From Rhynchosporium graminicola (taxonomy: Eukaryota > Ascomycota > Leotiomycetes > Helotiales > Ploettnerulaceae), in NCBI GenBank assembly GCA_900074885.1, contig FJUW01000048.1, positions 1 through 64,000 on the forward strand: DNA of 64,000 nt. Direction: 5' to 3'. The notes beneath the pieces were generated by a model that saw only the letters and a list, made by a program, of their open reading frames with translations, had not been told where the DNA came from and searched no databases. A program made the position numbers and the translations under genes. Numbering within the stretch: the stretch's first letter is position 1; each line of letters opens with the position of its first letter. Of this stretch, positions 23,778-35,975 are shown in pieces.

Positions 23778-24137
23778 ATGCAAATATCCATAATTACCTC
23801 TAAGGCTGAAAATGGAAAATTGAATTATCTATTCTCTTTTGTAAACACCACCAAGCTCTACTACCACTGCCTTTCGAATACTATGAATTCTACTTCTCTC
23901 CAAGCTTATAGCCCTGTGCCTTTAAGTATACTTCGAGAGACCTCATTATTTGAGCTATCCTCAAGCTATGTCCCTGTATCACTTGGGCAGCAATCTACAG
24001 TACAAAATAGTATGTCATTAACTGTAATTGCGATGCAAAGGCTTAAGGATAAGCATCAGGATAGTTATAAGCCCAGTACACAGAGAGGAGGGGGTATATA
24101 TATAACATATTATCGATCTATTATTCAGATAGTATAG
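23778..24137 (+). CDS. Hypothetical ORF, 119 aa (longest open frame of the window; doubtful)
   Basis: The frame encodes a Ser/Thr-rich peptide of 119 residues with Cys only at residue 31. An internal Met at residue 36 is an alternative start. The first residues are not a convincing signal peptide. Near its end the composition turns AT-rich. In the next frame a stop-free stretch continues from about 24128 to the TAG at 24260, so a frameshift could have shortened a longer gene. No domain is recognised. It may be chance in a low-stop region. Confidence 0.3.
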   Translation: MQISIITSKAENGKLNYLFSFVNTTKLYYHCLSNTMNSTSLQAYSPVPLSILRETSLFELSSSYVPVSLGQQSTVQNSMSLTVIAMQRLKDKHQDSYKPSTQRGGGIYITYYRSIIQIV

Positions 24138-24262
24138 CAGATATTACTATAGCTAGTATATTATTGATTCAAAGAGATATGATCAGAGGGATAGAAGTCT
24201 ATACTCAGGATATAGAGTATAAAGATAATATTGATGATTTAGATATAAATAAAGGAAGCTAG

Positions 24263-25500
24263 CGATATATTGTACATAATTATATGTACAAATCTTAGTA
24301 GTGATAAATGCACTCTGCACTTTAGGCTCACCGGTGGGTGTCAGAATTCGTTTACCACCCCCTAGATTCTAAGCGATCCTCACCCAAAGTCAAGCCTTTA
24401 CACGTCTACTATAACGATAAATAGTTAATATCAAGCCTTACTAAAAAGTGATATTCCTTTTATATTACCTCTAGTATAACTCTGTAATTTTGTTTTAGAT
24501 ATATTATTTCGATTGGAAAGTAATTATTAGTAAAGCCGAAAGTACTATAAAATAAATATATATTTCTTATCTAGAGTATATTTTACTATATAATATTATA
24601 ATATAAGGTATCGAGGTAGGATCCTCTCGATATCTTAATGAGGATAGAAGCAGTAAGATATATTCTAAATTTCAAGATTATTTAGCTTGCTATTCGTGTA
24701 ATTTTTTATTTTTTTCATATAACGGTTCCAGGCCTGAGGCCTATGCCGGATATGCTAGCTACGCCTTCCGGTCCTACCCGCGAAGGCAAATATACGTATT
24801 ATCAGAGCTCGAAACATCCTGAAAAATAATATATAGCGCTATCCTAATATACCTCTAAAGCTCTCTTATCTCTAAATTATCTTCAAGAGTTATAAAGTTA
24901 CTTAGTCTCTATCTACTATATATATATAAGTCTTTATATCACGACCTGTACGTGAGGAGCCTCAGGCCTCCGGGTGTAAGCGAGACTTGGCAACCGCGGT
25001 AGATTAGTCAGCATAGCCCTACGGCTATACCTCTAAGAAGGAGTCGAGTAGAACCTCTTCTTCTTATCTTTTCTTCTTTTTACTATACGTACTCTTAAGG
25101 GCGAATATAAGTCACGTTATCACTCCTAGTACTCTGCCGTAATATAAGAAAAGATTATCACCTTACTAGGAAATAGTAATATCTACTCGGAAGTAATTTA
25201 GGCTAGTACTACCTTCTTAATACGACTTCTACGACTTCCCTCTACTTATACTCGATTTCTTCGATTATACGCGCTATCTACTTCTCTACCTTAGAAGTAA
25301 AGTATTTCAGAGAAAGCTAAACTCCCTCCCTCTATTAGTACTACTTCTATAGTATAATTCCACTAAAAAACCTTATTATAATATTTTTACGCCTTCAGCC
25401 TCGTGCTTAGCCTTACGTATTCCTGACTTTTATAAAGCTCTCTCCTACGAATTCCATCTTATATATACTTATAAGAAGTGAACTTATCGCAAGGTTACGT
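24263..25500. other. AT-rich segment without recognised genes
   Basis: This is the transition back to AT-rich DNA. It holds two short G+C-rich blocks, 24724-24790 and 24948-25035, which share the inverted core AGGCCTGAGGC and contain small hairpins (such as GCCTTC...GAAGGC). They might be remains of a short inverted-repeat element. No coding frame or known repeat family was identified. Confidence 0.4.
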
Positions 25501-25884
25501 TGATCTTCAGAGTAAGGCATAGAGTAGTTGAATGTTATTTATTGTATTACAGTACTAAATACTATAGAGAGTTAACTAAAGGTATTATCTAGGAATATTC
25601 GTACGGACTATGCACGTGACTATAGTCACCTGATCTATACTAAGACCTATATCCTCGCAATATACTCCTCTGTAGAGATACTATAAAGTTAGTAACTTCT
25701 ATAGGTATAAGTGATCTAATCTCCTATAATTAGTCAATTATACTATTATATGCGTACGTATAGTAATACCCTTGGAGACTAGCACTATACCTCGATATCA
25801 CATAAACTAGATGAACTATAGGTTCTGTAACTCCTTTAAGATAAGTTAGCCTTCTAATTAATATCTATATCTCTTATTCTAAGT

Positions 25885-27883
25885 ATAAAACAATTATATT
25901 CAGTTTTACTATAAAGGCCTTAAGATCTTATAAGCTAAATAGTTTAGTGAAACCGTCTGCCGCGTTCTCTTTTGAGAGTATATACTAAGGGTCTAAATAA
26001 CCTCTAGCGACCTCTAAGTGTAAGTAATAGAATTTAATATCGATATGCTTAGTACGCTAGTATAATTCAGGGTTCTCTAATAGAGATAAAGCTCCCTGAT
26101 TATCGTACTATATCTCTATACTACTAGAGTCTGGCTTATTATAGCCTAGCTCCTTTAGTACTTAGCGTATCTATAATACTTCTCCAGTAAAGGCGCATAT
26201 AGCTATATACTCTGCTTCTGTAGAGGCAAGAGCTATAGTAGTCTATCGCTTTAAAATAGCTAAGAAAACACCTTCTATAAGGAAGAAATAGACTCCGATA
26301 TATAATACTCTATTAATTCGGTTACTAGCTTAATCAGAGTCGCAGAAACCTCTTAATTTCATCTTATCTCTATTAGTAACGTCTCCTCCGTAAGTCGTAG
26401 CGTAGTACTTCGTACCTTATAAGTACGTAAGTACTCTCTTAGCGCTTATAAGATATTAAGATGATAGATTTATTAGAAATTATAATAGTATAGAGTAGTA
26501 GTATAGTATATCCCAGCGAGTATAAGCTAAGTACTATAAACTACTATAAAGCTATTAATATAGCTTGATTTCTTATAGAGTAGCTACTCTCTTGAATTTA
26601 ATTATAGAAACCTCTGAACTAGTAGCGAAAGGCGTATCAGCGCTCTTATAGTTAGTTATTCTAAAACAATCTAATATCTTATTAATATACATATCTTAGT
26701 AAAGAGAAATCGTCTTCTTCTCTCTATTATATATAATTCTAATACTAAGAAAGTATTTAGCTAGTCTAGCTAGTAGAATATCGAATATAGTGAGAATCTT
26801 CTTCTTAAGCTCTTTAAGAGCTATCCTAGCTTTTAAGATAACTAGAAAATCGTCGATATAAATAATAATAATTATTCTAGTTTCTTAGTTAATATATACG
26901 TAATTATTAATTTATAAAGGTATAAAGTTAATAATACCGAACTCCTTATGTAATATCTCTTACTAGAGGCGTAGAGACTACTTTAGACTATATAAAGCTT
27001 TTAGTAAGAGCATATATTCCTTATCTATAAGTCTACGCCCAAATTATCTATAAAATAGCAGTAATTTAATATATATCGAGGTATTAGCTTCATTATATAA
27101 GACTAATATTACTACGTTAAACTATTCGACTTCTAAGTTATACTCCGCTATAACTGCTAAGCTTATCTTCTAAGTAGAAGATTTATAGACTCTGGTATAA
27201 GTTTAATCGTAATCGTGACTAAATCGTTATATATAACTTTAGATTATAAATCTGACCTTATATTTATCGATTTTACTATCTATAGCTCTCTTAGTCTTAA
27301 AAACTAGACGAGAACCTAGTACTCTATACTCTTTTCATATATTAGAGCGACTTATAGTCTTCTAAGTCGACTTCTCTTTAAGAGGTTAGTACTTCTTAAT
27401 AATAGCCTTCTTCTTTTCTAGCTAATCAGGTCTCTTTATAGCCTAATCTAAGGTACTCGGATTATCTAAAAATAGTAACTCTTCTAAGCTATATAGAAAG
27501 TGAATCGATATTAGCTAGTACTCTCTTATACTTCTTTAAGTAGTGAAATTATATAGAAGTAGCTATTATTTAATTTCGGTATTATCTCAGGCGTCGAATT
27601 TAGAGTCGGATTATTATAGCTAGATTATATAGCCCTAGGGACGTACTTCGGCATATAGTTCTTAGATCCAGGAGGCTTATTATACTTCTTTTATATAGTA
27701 ACTTACTTCGGAATATCGACCTCTAGTACTAGAACTTCGTCCTTAACTATAGATTCAGTATCCGTACTACTATCGACTTTATCTTCCGAGACTATACCTA
27801 TATTAGAAGTAATAGCACTAGTAACCTCGATGTCTTAATTTTAACTTAAAGTATTAATAGAATCACCTCTAGTTTAAGGCACT
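25885..27883 (-). pseudogene. Copia-A reverse transcriptase and RNase H, RIP-degraded
   Basis: Minus-strand frame: a linker rich in Ser, Asp and Pro (27883 to about 27500), then RT with the catalytic box YIDDFLV at 26843-26863 intact at both Asp residues. RNase H at about 26400-25890 shows GFCDSD, ASTEAEYIA and the KHIDIKF and DGFTK blocks in order. Stops are mostly TAA and TAG at Gln positions. The region would convert the element's RNA into DNA. The reading frame meets the TRIM at its N-terminal side. Confidence 0.8.
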
Positions 27884-28347
27884 TGTAATGGGCACGTGAT
27901 AGTCGGTTGTATATATACGGTGTTAGGCGTATTCAGCGTGCGCTGAATATTGTGATCTTTTGGTCCAGATGACGTAGTTAGTATGAGCCTAACCTCAACC
28001 CCGTTACAGAATATTCAGCGTAACCGGTCTTCTGGCAGAGTACCTCTGAGCACGGCTGACGTGGCCCTTAGCGAAGGGGTAATAGTATCGACTTCGAGAT
28101 CTCTCGTCTCGGTATATTATATCATAACCCTTGGGGGTTTAACGTAGCATATTAGCCGGGCGAGTCACGATAATTCTTCGGCCTAAGGCGCTCGAGGACG
28201 AGCTTGCTAAGAGGGGAGGTATTATAATGGGCACGTGATAGTCGGTTGTATATATACGGTATTAGGCGTATTCAGCGTGCGCTGAATATTGTGATCTTTT
28301 GGTCCAGATAGCGTAGTTAGTATAAGCCTAATCTTAACCCCGTTATA
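27884..28347 (-). mobile_element. TRIM-1a, miniature LTR element, 464 bp (sense orientation is plus)
   Basis: Two 125-bp LTRs (27884-28008, 28223-28347) flank 214 bp without coding capacity. The ends read TGTAATGG...CCGTTACA. The purine tract AAGAGGGGAGGT lies before the second LTR, so the element itself reads on the plus strand. I enter minus only because it sits in the minus-strand Copia-A. The flanks GCACT (27879-27883) and ATACT (28348-28352) may be a mutated target duplication. CpA is largely retained, so RIP has touched it lightly. Each LTR holds a hairpin (arms around 27931-27948), a TATA-like TATATATAC and a priming site. Confidence 0.85.
28010..28020 (+). other. TRIM-1a primer-binding site, complementary to its own LTR
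   Basis: AATATTCAGCG, one base after the LTR end, is the exact complement of CGCTGAATATT at 27941-27951 inside the LTR. That site lies about 30 bp downstream of the TATA-like motif, where a transcript would be expected to begin. Confidence 0.6.
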
Positions 28348-28352
28348 ATACT

Positions 28353-30304
28353 ATTATAGCGTCTTCTTCGTGAGGTTCTATAATTAAGCTATCTTTATTA
28401 AATCGTAGATAAGAAGTACGAACTACTTTTCTATTAACTAGGTATCTATAGATATTATAACCTTTAAATCCTATTAGAATATCCTTTTTAGCTCTAAGAG
28501 CAACCTTATAGCTCTAGACTCTCTTCTTCTTATTAATTAGTATGAAAACAGGATATCCTAATATATAGAGATACTTAATAGAAGAAGTATAGTTTACTTC
28601 TAGCTTAATATTATCTTAGAAGCACTTAAAAGGAGTCTTCCCTTCTACTTTAGACGTAGAAGTAAGATTAGCGATATATATATAAGCGAGTAGAATTTCC
28701 GGCTATATATAGTTAGGTATATTCTGATCTACTATAACTATATATACCTTCTCGATAATCGTACATATAAAGCGTTCAGCTCTTCTATCTTACTCTAAAG
28801 TATATAGAGTAGACTCCTCTAGTAGTATTCTAAGGTGATTAGTAAGCTCTTTTATCTAAGAGAGAGAGTACTTATTACTTCTATTATATCTCTATACTTT
28901 GATTTTATAGTAATACTATATTTCGGCTAACTTAATTAGCTTTTAAATAGCTAGATATATATCTAACTTCTTAGCGTAAGTAAAAGCTTACTTTCTAGTC
29001 GAATAAGCGCATAAGAATATAGAAGCGTAAGAGTAACTATTCAGACCCTTAGGTTTAAGGTATACTATATCTATATAGATTTTATCTATTGATCTAGCAG
29101 GTTAGGCACGTGCCGATACCTTATTAACCTTACGAATAAGTCGGCCTTTCTCATATAGTACGTAAAGGCGAGTTCTACTAGTCTTAAGCTCTATAAACTT
29201 TATACTAGTAACTATAGATTAAGTGCGTCGTACTACGTTAAAGCTAGCGTGATATATATATCTATACTAAAGCTTTATATCGACTGTAGCTTACTCTACT
29301 CCTGCAGGTAAGCTTAAAACCGGAAGGCTAGCGTACCTTACGCCGGAGGTCTCTTCAATAATAAATAGATCTTTATCAATTATATAGATCTCCTTCTTCT
29401 TAGACGTATAGAGAACAGAACTACGTAAATAACCTTCTAGTTTATTCAATTTAGAACCGGAGTATAACCAGGCTAGAGACTGCGGAATATATAGTATATT
29501 ATAATACTCTAATATACGTACTATACTATTAGTCTTCAGCGCCTTAGTCGTATAACTTCTAATCCCGATAGAGCGTAATAGCTTATTAATTATAAGTATA
29601 TATTATAAATCGTCTCTTAGCGTATATAAAGTAAACTTAGAAAGGTCGTTAGATATATGCTCCGTAGCGCCGGTATCGAAGAGCTATCGTGACTTATTAT
29701 AATAAGAGAATATAGCTATAGAAGCTATAATAGTAAGGAAATACGATAAAAGGGCTTCGCTAAAGATACTACTATTATCGGAATCGTTATTCTTCTTCTT
29801 CTTCTTTCTACTACTAGTCTTCTTCTTATTAGTCTTATTAGTCTTACTCTCTCTCTTATTCTTCTTTAGCTATTCAGTATATAGGATCTACTTCTTTCTA
29901 GACTTCTCCTTAAACTATTTCTTCTTCTACTTATTAATAATAAAACAGTTCTCTAGAGTATAATTTAGCGATATCTATTTATAGTACTTATAAGTCGGCC
30001 TAGCTTCCTTACTAGCCGGCTTAGTAGCTCTTCCGCTGCTTCCTTTCTTGGAATTAGACATAGACTTATTATCTATAGAGCTTAACTTATTATTTTACTA
30101 GTAGAGTCACTCGCTCTTATCTTATTAGTAGTATCTTCGATTAAACTAACTAGAGTTACTTCTAATTTAGCCTTCTTAGTTATATCTAGGTTATTACTAG
30201 AAGAAACTCTTAAGAGGGAACGTTATCTTTTAGCTTGTATAAGCTACTTCTCTGAAACTATAGTAATACATGTAATTAGATATTATACTAGAGATAGAGC
30301 TATT
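28353..30304 (-). pseudogene. Copia-A gag, protease and integrase, RIP-degraded
   Basis: Minus strand. The protease motif FDTGATEH is readable, with FDTGA at 29666-29680. Upstream (30050-29930) a Lys-rich Gag end contains a zinc-knuckle-like pattern whose Cys and His codons are partly Tyr. The GAG-pre-integrase and integrase regions span about 29600-28353, and the integrase C-terminal part is recognisable by a GYPVFILI-like block near 28560. The Gag start region ends at the solo LTR at 30305. RIP-type stops throughout. Confidence 0.7.
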
Positions 30305-30791
30305 TGTGAAAATTAAAGGTGGAAATCGGCTAAAGGTCAGAAGAATAATACGTGATCAATTTGACTTGCTTTGCTTGCTTGCTTTAAGAGAGCTAACTAC
30401 AGGAGAGATTCTAGCTACTTATATAGCTATGTGAGCTCTCTAGAATATTCTATACTACGTAATACAGAACTCCATAGAAGAAGACACGTATACCGTAGAA
30501 TCATACTACGTCAGTAGTACGTCAGTAGAAACCTCTAGAAGTACGATATGCGTACTAGAGAGTAGTAGAACTCTATCGAGAACCTTCATAGTAACTCTAA
30601 TAGAGTATGCAGGGTACAGGCTGTGGACAAGGTACAGGGTGTAGGTGCCAGGTACAACAAGGTACATGCGCAAGGTACTGAACCAGGTACTAAGACCATG
30701 TACTGACAAGGTACAGGGTGTGTATGCCGATGCAGGCAAAACTGACCAAGGTACTGGTAAACTGACCAAGGTACTGGTTACAAATCCAACA
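30305..30791 (-). repeat. Solo LTR of Copia-B (487 bp) with perfect target duplication
   Basis: The plus strand begins TGTGAAAATT and ends AAATCCAACA. CTATT flanks both sides (30300-30304 and 30792-30796). It is the best-preserved copy of this LTR, with many CpA left. It contains nine GGTAC pentamers within about 170 bp (30600-30780). The 87-codon minus-strand frame at 30506-30769 recurs in other LTR copies and is probably not a gene. A solo LTR arises by recombination between the two LTRs of a full element. Confidence 0.9.
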
Positions 30792-30796
30792 CTATT

Positions 30797-31330
30797 ATCA
30801 AAGTCTCTAATTTAATAATTAAAAGCTTAAAAGCGATAATAAACTTCTTATCGTATACTTTCACCTGTTATATATAGTCACGTTATATCTGATCACCTAT
30901 ATAGCCTAGTATATACTCATATGATCTCCTTATATATTTAAAGTAAGCTTTCTCTCTTCTTTCTAAAGGGATAACGCTTTCTATAATTAATATTCAGAGA
31001 CGATATAATTTTCCTTTCTCCTAATTCCTCTAAGTAATCTTTTACTTCTATTAAAGCTTAATTTACTTTTATACTATAGTTAAGAGCTATATTAATATAT
31101 TACTTTCAAAGCTACCTGTTATATATATAGAAATAAAGCTTTAATCTAGCTTTTAATTACTAGAGTTACTTATTTAGGCCTTTTATAATATATTAATTAA
31201 TATTCTATAAGCTTCTTATAGCTTTTCAATTACTTAATCATATCTTTAAAAGATCTTTCTGATAATTTACTTAATCTTAGTAATAAAATAATCTATAAGA
31301 AGCTAGAGTAATAGCTAGATTAGATTTCTT
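30797..31330. other. AT-rich leader region left of Copia-D
   Basis: It contains two copies of CACCTGTTATATATA or close variants (30865 and 31105) and pyrimidine-rich stretches. It may include the 5' LTR and leader of Copia-D or the remaining 5' end of Copia-A. No second LTR copy was found to decide this. Confidence 0.35.
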
Positions 31331-34300
31331 ATATTTAATTTATAGCTAGAATAATTAAGGTATAATAATATATAGATCTAGATCTACTAGATTAAGTATC
31401 TCCTACTGAGCTCCTTTAGATCAAATTACGATAGCTATAAGAGATCGCTAATAGTAAGAATCGAAGCTCTAAAGTAGATTTTAATATAGAAATAAAAGCT
31501 TAAGAGCTTAAATTAGTTTAATAAGCTAAAGAGCAGATTTCTGAGCTAACTAGAAGCACTCGAGATACGAGTCAGGTACTCGATATAACTCCTATATACC
31601 TTATCTTAGCTAAACTTAAAAAACTTATTATAATTACTATAGTATCTCGAAAATCTAAAGTAAAGATCGAAAATAAGTAATTTATACTTAATCTCGCTAC
31701 TTATAGCTAAAAGGCTCTTACTTATGCTAAAATCTATATATAGATTAAGAAGTTAATATTACTTATTTATTTAGCTCTAGCGATTAAGGGATTACTAGTC
31801 GAAAAGAGAGTAAACCTTTAATATCTTCTTCGAGCCCTAAGATAAGAGCTCTATTAAATTAACGCGATTATTTAATTTAATATATAGAAAGCTTATAAAC
31901 TTTATCTTACTATAGGAGTATCTACTAGAGGTAAAGGAAGAGATAATAACTCGAATACTTAAGCTTAAATTATTAAACTTTAAGCTTTAATCAAAGATTA
32001 TATACTTTATAAGGTCTTAGATATCAAAGGATCTTTTAGAATTATAGATTTCCTAAATATAATTAAATCTTTTAATTATTTCTAGGTAAATAGCTTTCTA
32101 ATCGAGTATTAAAGAGCTAAAGCTATACGGAAAACTCTCTTTATATACTCTTAAGGAGCTTATAAAAGAGTTCTATATAAGTTAAGTTAATTATATATAT
32201 TAGGAGTTTTAAGGTAATATTACTAAAAGTTAAGGCGTTTTCTTAACGCTCGGATCTCGAGGTACTACTAAAAATACCTTATTTAACTTAGCTACTAGGA
32301 GATTAGATCGAATTAAGTATATATACTCTTACTTAAAGGATAGACCTTATACTTAGAAACTAATAGATTATACTAAATTATAGCTCGTTATATATAAATA
32401 AGTCTATACTACTAGTAAAGTTAGTACTTTAATTATAGTTAAAGCTTAAGATCTAGAGGTTAATATAGTAATACGCTAATAATTTATCTCTAGTAAATAG
32501 AAAGATCTCCGAGCTAGTTATAGAATAGATCGCCTAATCTCTTAAGTTACTTAAGATCTCTTTAGTAAAGTATTAGGAGATTTAAAATATAAGTTAAGCT
32601 TCCTTAGGAATATCTTAGATAAAAATTCAAAATAAGATAGAAAGAAAATAGAACTAATTATTATACTTTTCTAAGATAATAATTAAGAGCTTATAGAATT
32701 ACTAAATATCTTTCTAGTTAGAGGTAGAGCTTATCCGCTCTCTTAATCTATCTTATTTAATAACTATAGAGCTATAAACCTAGTTAATAATTATAATCTC
32801 TTAGTTAAAGGATCTTTTATTAAGTTAAAAATTAATAATTATATAAAGAGTAGAACTTTCTAAATCCCTATTAATAAGCGCGGAACCCGGCTAATAAAAG
32901 AGGTCCTTTCAGGACCGAATAGAGAATACTTTAATCTTAAGCTCTATAATATTATAATAATAGATAATTTTTATACTAATATTATCTTAGAAGCTCGATT
33001 ATTAGACTTAGGTATCTAGTCCTATAGATTAGATTATACCTTACGATAGGAAGAAGAAGGAATTCTATAGATCTCTTACTTAGTTATTCGAAAGCTTAAA
33101 TAAAAACAGAATCTAGTATTCTTTAAATATAAAGCTTATTTAAACTATTTATCTTTAAAATAACTCCCTCCTTTAAGTATAATAAGTATAATAATTTACT
33201 TAATATAAATTTATATATCTCTAGATCTATCTATTAAAAGATCTATTATTAAATTAGCTTAAAGAGTAATTGATAAAAAGGATTCTGAAAAGATAAAGTA
33301 TCTAAGAGCTAGTTATTTTATATTAGATACTCTTAGGAAGCTTATAAGTTACGCTTAAGGAGTTATAATTACCGAAGGGGTAGGAAAGTATAAATATAAG
33401 TATTATATAGTAATATATACTTTATAAAGGATCTCTAGATAGCTATCGGAAAGGAAATCCTCTTATCTATTTTAGAGGATAATATAAGATCTATTCGACT
33501 ATCTAGTATACTAGAGGAGATTATAATTACTTCTGATTAAGTGCGAATATAATAGACTAATTATTACTTTTACTTTAAAAACTAAGGAATATAATAAAAT
33601 CTTTAAGTATCTCGAAGCTTTTAAAGTCTAAGTAAGGAGGTAATTTAGCTTTACTATCTGTATATTTAAATATAATCAGGAGAAAGCAGTTATAGTAATT
33701 TAAGGATTTATATACTATTAAAAGTAGTATTTAAAGCTCGGAATCGAGATCGAGCTTTTACTACCTTATATATATAAGCTAAATAATAGAATTAAAAGAG
33801 CAAGATTAGAAGTAATATCTAAAGGAATCTATATATAATTATTAGCTAATCTCCTAGACTTCCTAAGTCTAGAGCACGCCTTAGTTATTACTTATCTATT
33901 TAATAGATTACTTAAAAGAGATAATAATTAGAGATCTCCTCTTAAGGAGAATAATAGATAGTTTCGTAACTATTTCCGATTCTATAATCTAGCTGTTATT
34001 ACTCGCCTAACTATGGATTTCAGACTAAATTAGAGCTTAATTTATATATATAGATATAAAGTATACATATTAATAAAGGAAAGGATAAAAGGATAGGAAA
34101 ATCGAGCGTTTAAAATTTTAGTAAGAGCTTATATTAGGTATTTAGTTAGCTATATAGCTTCTAATATCTATAAGATCTAGGTTCTTATTCTTTAAAGGAT
34201 TATTATTATATAGAATATATATTTTAATAAAGATAAATTCTATATCTTTTTACTAGAGGAAAGAACTACGATTACTAAAGAGAAAGCTTAAATAATCTAC

Positions 34301-35975
34301 GACTTTATTAAGGAAGCTGAAATTTAACTTATTTAAGCTAAGCTCCTTAATAGTATTTCAGAAGATATCTCTAAAGAAGTCTCTTTAGAGATCAGATTAA
34401 ATAAAGGAAGATTAGAAGATCTTCTTAATCTCTTAGTTTACTTTATAGAAGCTCGCGATACTCGAGAGAGTTAGAATCTAGAGGTAAAAGGAACTAATAA
34501 CTCTTCTAGAGATTAGCTTATTTTCACTAGCTTTTAGACCCCGGATACTACCTTATTAGTAGATATATATAATAAAGAGATAGTAGGATAAGGTAATTAT
34601 ATATTAATCCTAGAGCTTACTATAAGTATAATATAGAGCTTAAGAGAGCTAGCTATAAGTAAGGAAATACTACTTATAGACTACGAAAGGAATATATAAA
34701 TTAAGGATAAGTGATATACTTACCTCTAAACTAATTAAGTTACTAAAGAAGCGCTTATATTAATAACTCGATTATCTAATATCGAGATACGAATCCTATA
34801 TAAACTTCTGCTGAAAAGGTATTAAGTGATTTTCGAGTCTTCGATCGATAAGTCGGATATAGAATTAGATTCGATAAAATCTTCTAATAAATCTATTAAT
34901 AGATTATTAAAGGAAATACTTAGAATATTATTAGATATAGCCTAGAGCTTAAATTCTATAAAGAAGCTTTTAAAAGCTAAGAAGAAAGCTATAAAGAAGC
35001 TTAAGTATCTAAAGAAAGTAAATAATACTCTAGTATTTAAAGTACTAAGTATTATAATAAATTCTAAGCGTATAGAGAACCCTTATCGAAAGATTAGAAG
35101 TAAATAAACTCGGGATACTTAAGTAATAAATAATCTCTCTTATAAGGAAACTCTAAAATATAATCTTAAGTTACTAATAGATCTTTATATTTCTATACTT
35201 ATACCTGATTAGTATATAGAAGCAGAAGAAGATATTACTAACCTAAGAATAGTATACGAAGTGATCTTAGTATCTTTTAAAATACGCTAGACGCTTAAAC
35301 CGGATAACTTAATAATAGCTATTACTATAGAAGCTTAGTCTTAAAATATTAATAGAAAGCTTAAACTTCTAAGGATAAAAGTAATTAATCTTCTATTAGA
35401 ACTAAAGAGATTTAATAATCTTAAGAACTATCTAATAAAAGCTTAGTTTTCTAAAGATATAGATCTAGAAATAGGAAATATAGAAAAATAAAGCTATTAG
35501 TAACTAGAGATATATAATTAGTATATAATATAAAAGCTTATTCCTCTTATATAGGGTTTTAATTATAAACTTAATAAGGATAGATATATTAAAAGATATC
35601 GATCTCGGATTATAGTTAGAAGTAATCTTTAAAGTAAAGTAATAATTATCTTAACTTACGCTAGTACGCTTAATACTAAATTATTCCGAATAGTAATAGC
35701 TCTTATAGTATACTTCGATCTAGAGATTAAGTATTCTAATATTATTAATATATTTATTAATACTTTAAAGGATATTAAAAGAGAAAAGGTATATTACTCC
35801 TTTCCTCTTAGAAGATTAAATCCCGGAAAAGTACTTAGAGTCGATCGCGCTCTCTACGGAATAAGAGATTCTCTATACTTATAGTATAAATATATAGCTA
35901 ATACCTTAACTAAACTTAAGCTATCTCTATATCTAAAGAAGCCTTATATATTTATAGATTTACGTCTTTAATAAG
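31330..35975 (+). pseudogene. Copia-D gag-pol (Gag, protease, integrase, RT), RIP-degraded and 3' truncated
   Basis: A plus-strand conceptual frame covers a Gag-like helical region (31400-32750), then a block with the protease pattern of this clade (about 32755-32800, D/N-C-G-A-T converted to NNYRAI). Integrase follows (33300-34300; the block before the catalytic Glu reads PYIYKLNNRIKRA). RT begins near 35640 with LIVYFDLEIK and ends after RALYGIRDSLYL, where Trp-Tyr would follow. The sequence breaks off at about 35975 against minus-strand Copia-B, so the YVDD box and RNase H are missing. Confidence 0.7.

Larger units (their letters stand above)
25500..30304 (-). mobile_element. Copia-A retrotransposon, minus strand, with a TRIM inserted
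   Basis: Right to left: gag, protease, integrase, then (beyond the TRIM at 27884-28347) the pre-RT linker, reverse transcriptase and RNase H. This gene order (integrase before RT) defines Ty1/Copia. The 3' LTR probably lies within about 25500-25850, after a purine-rich tract near 25835, but I could not pair it with a 5' LTR. A second, plus-strand copy of the RT start is at 63273-64000. Confidence 0.75.

Noticed and set aside
24724..25035. tRNA-derived SINE or tRNA gene
   Set aside because: A GGTTCCAGGCC stretch resembles a B box only loosely, and no A box at suitable distance, cloverleaf or terminator could be built.
30506..30769. 87-codon minus-strand ORF with counterparts at 38044-38277 and 60124-60357
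   Set aside because: All three sit in the same part of the Copia-B LTR. Similarity follows from LTR homology, and no domain or start context supports a protein.
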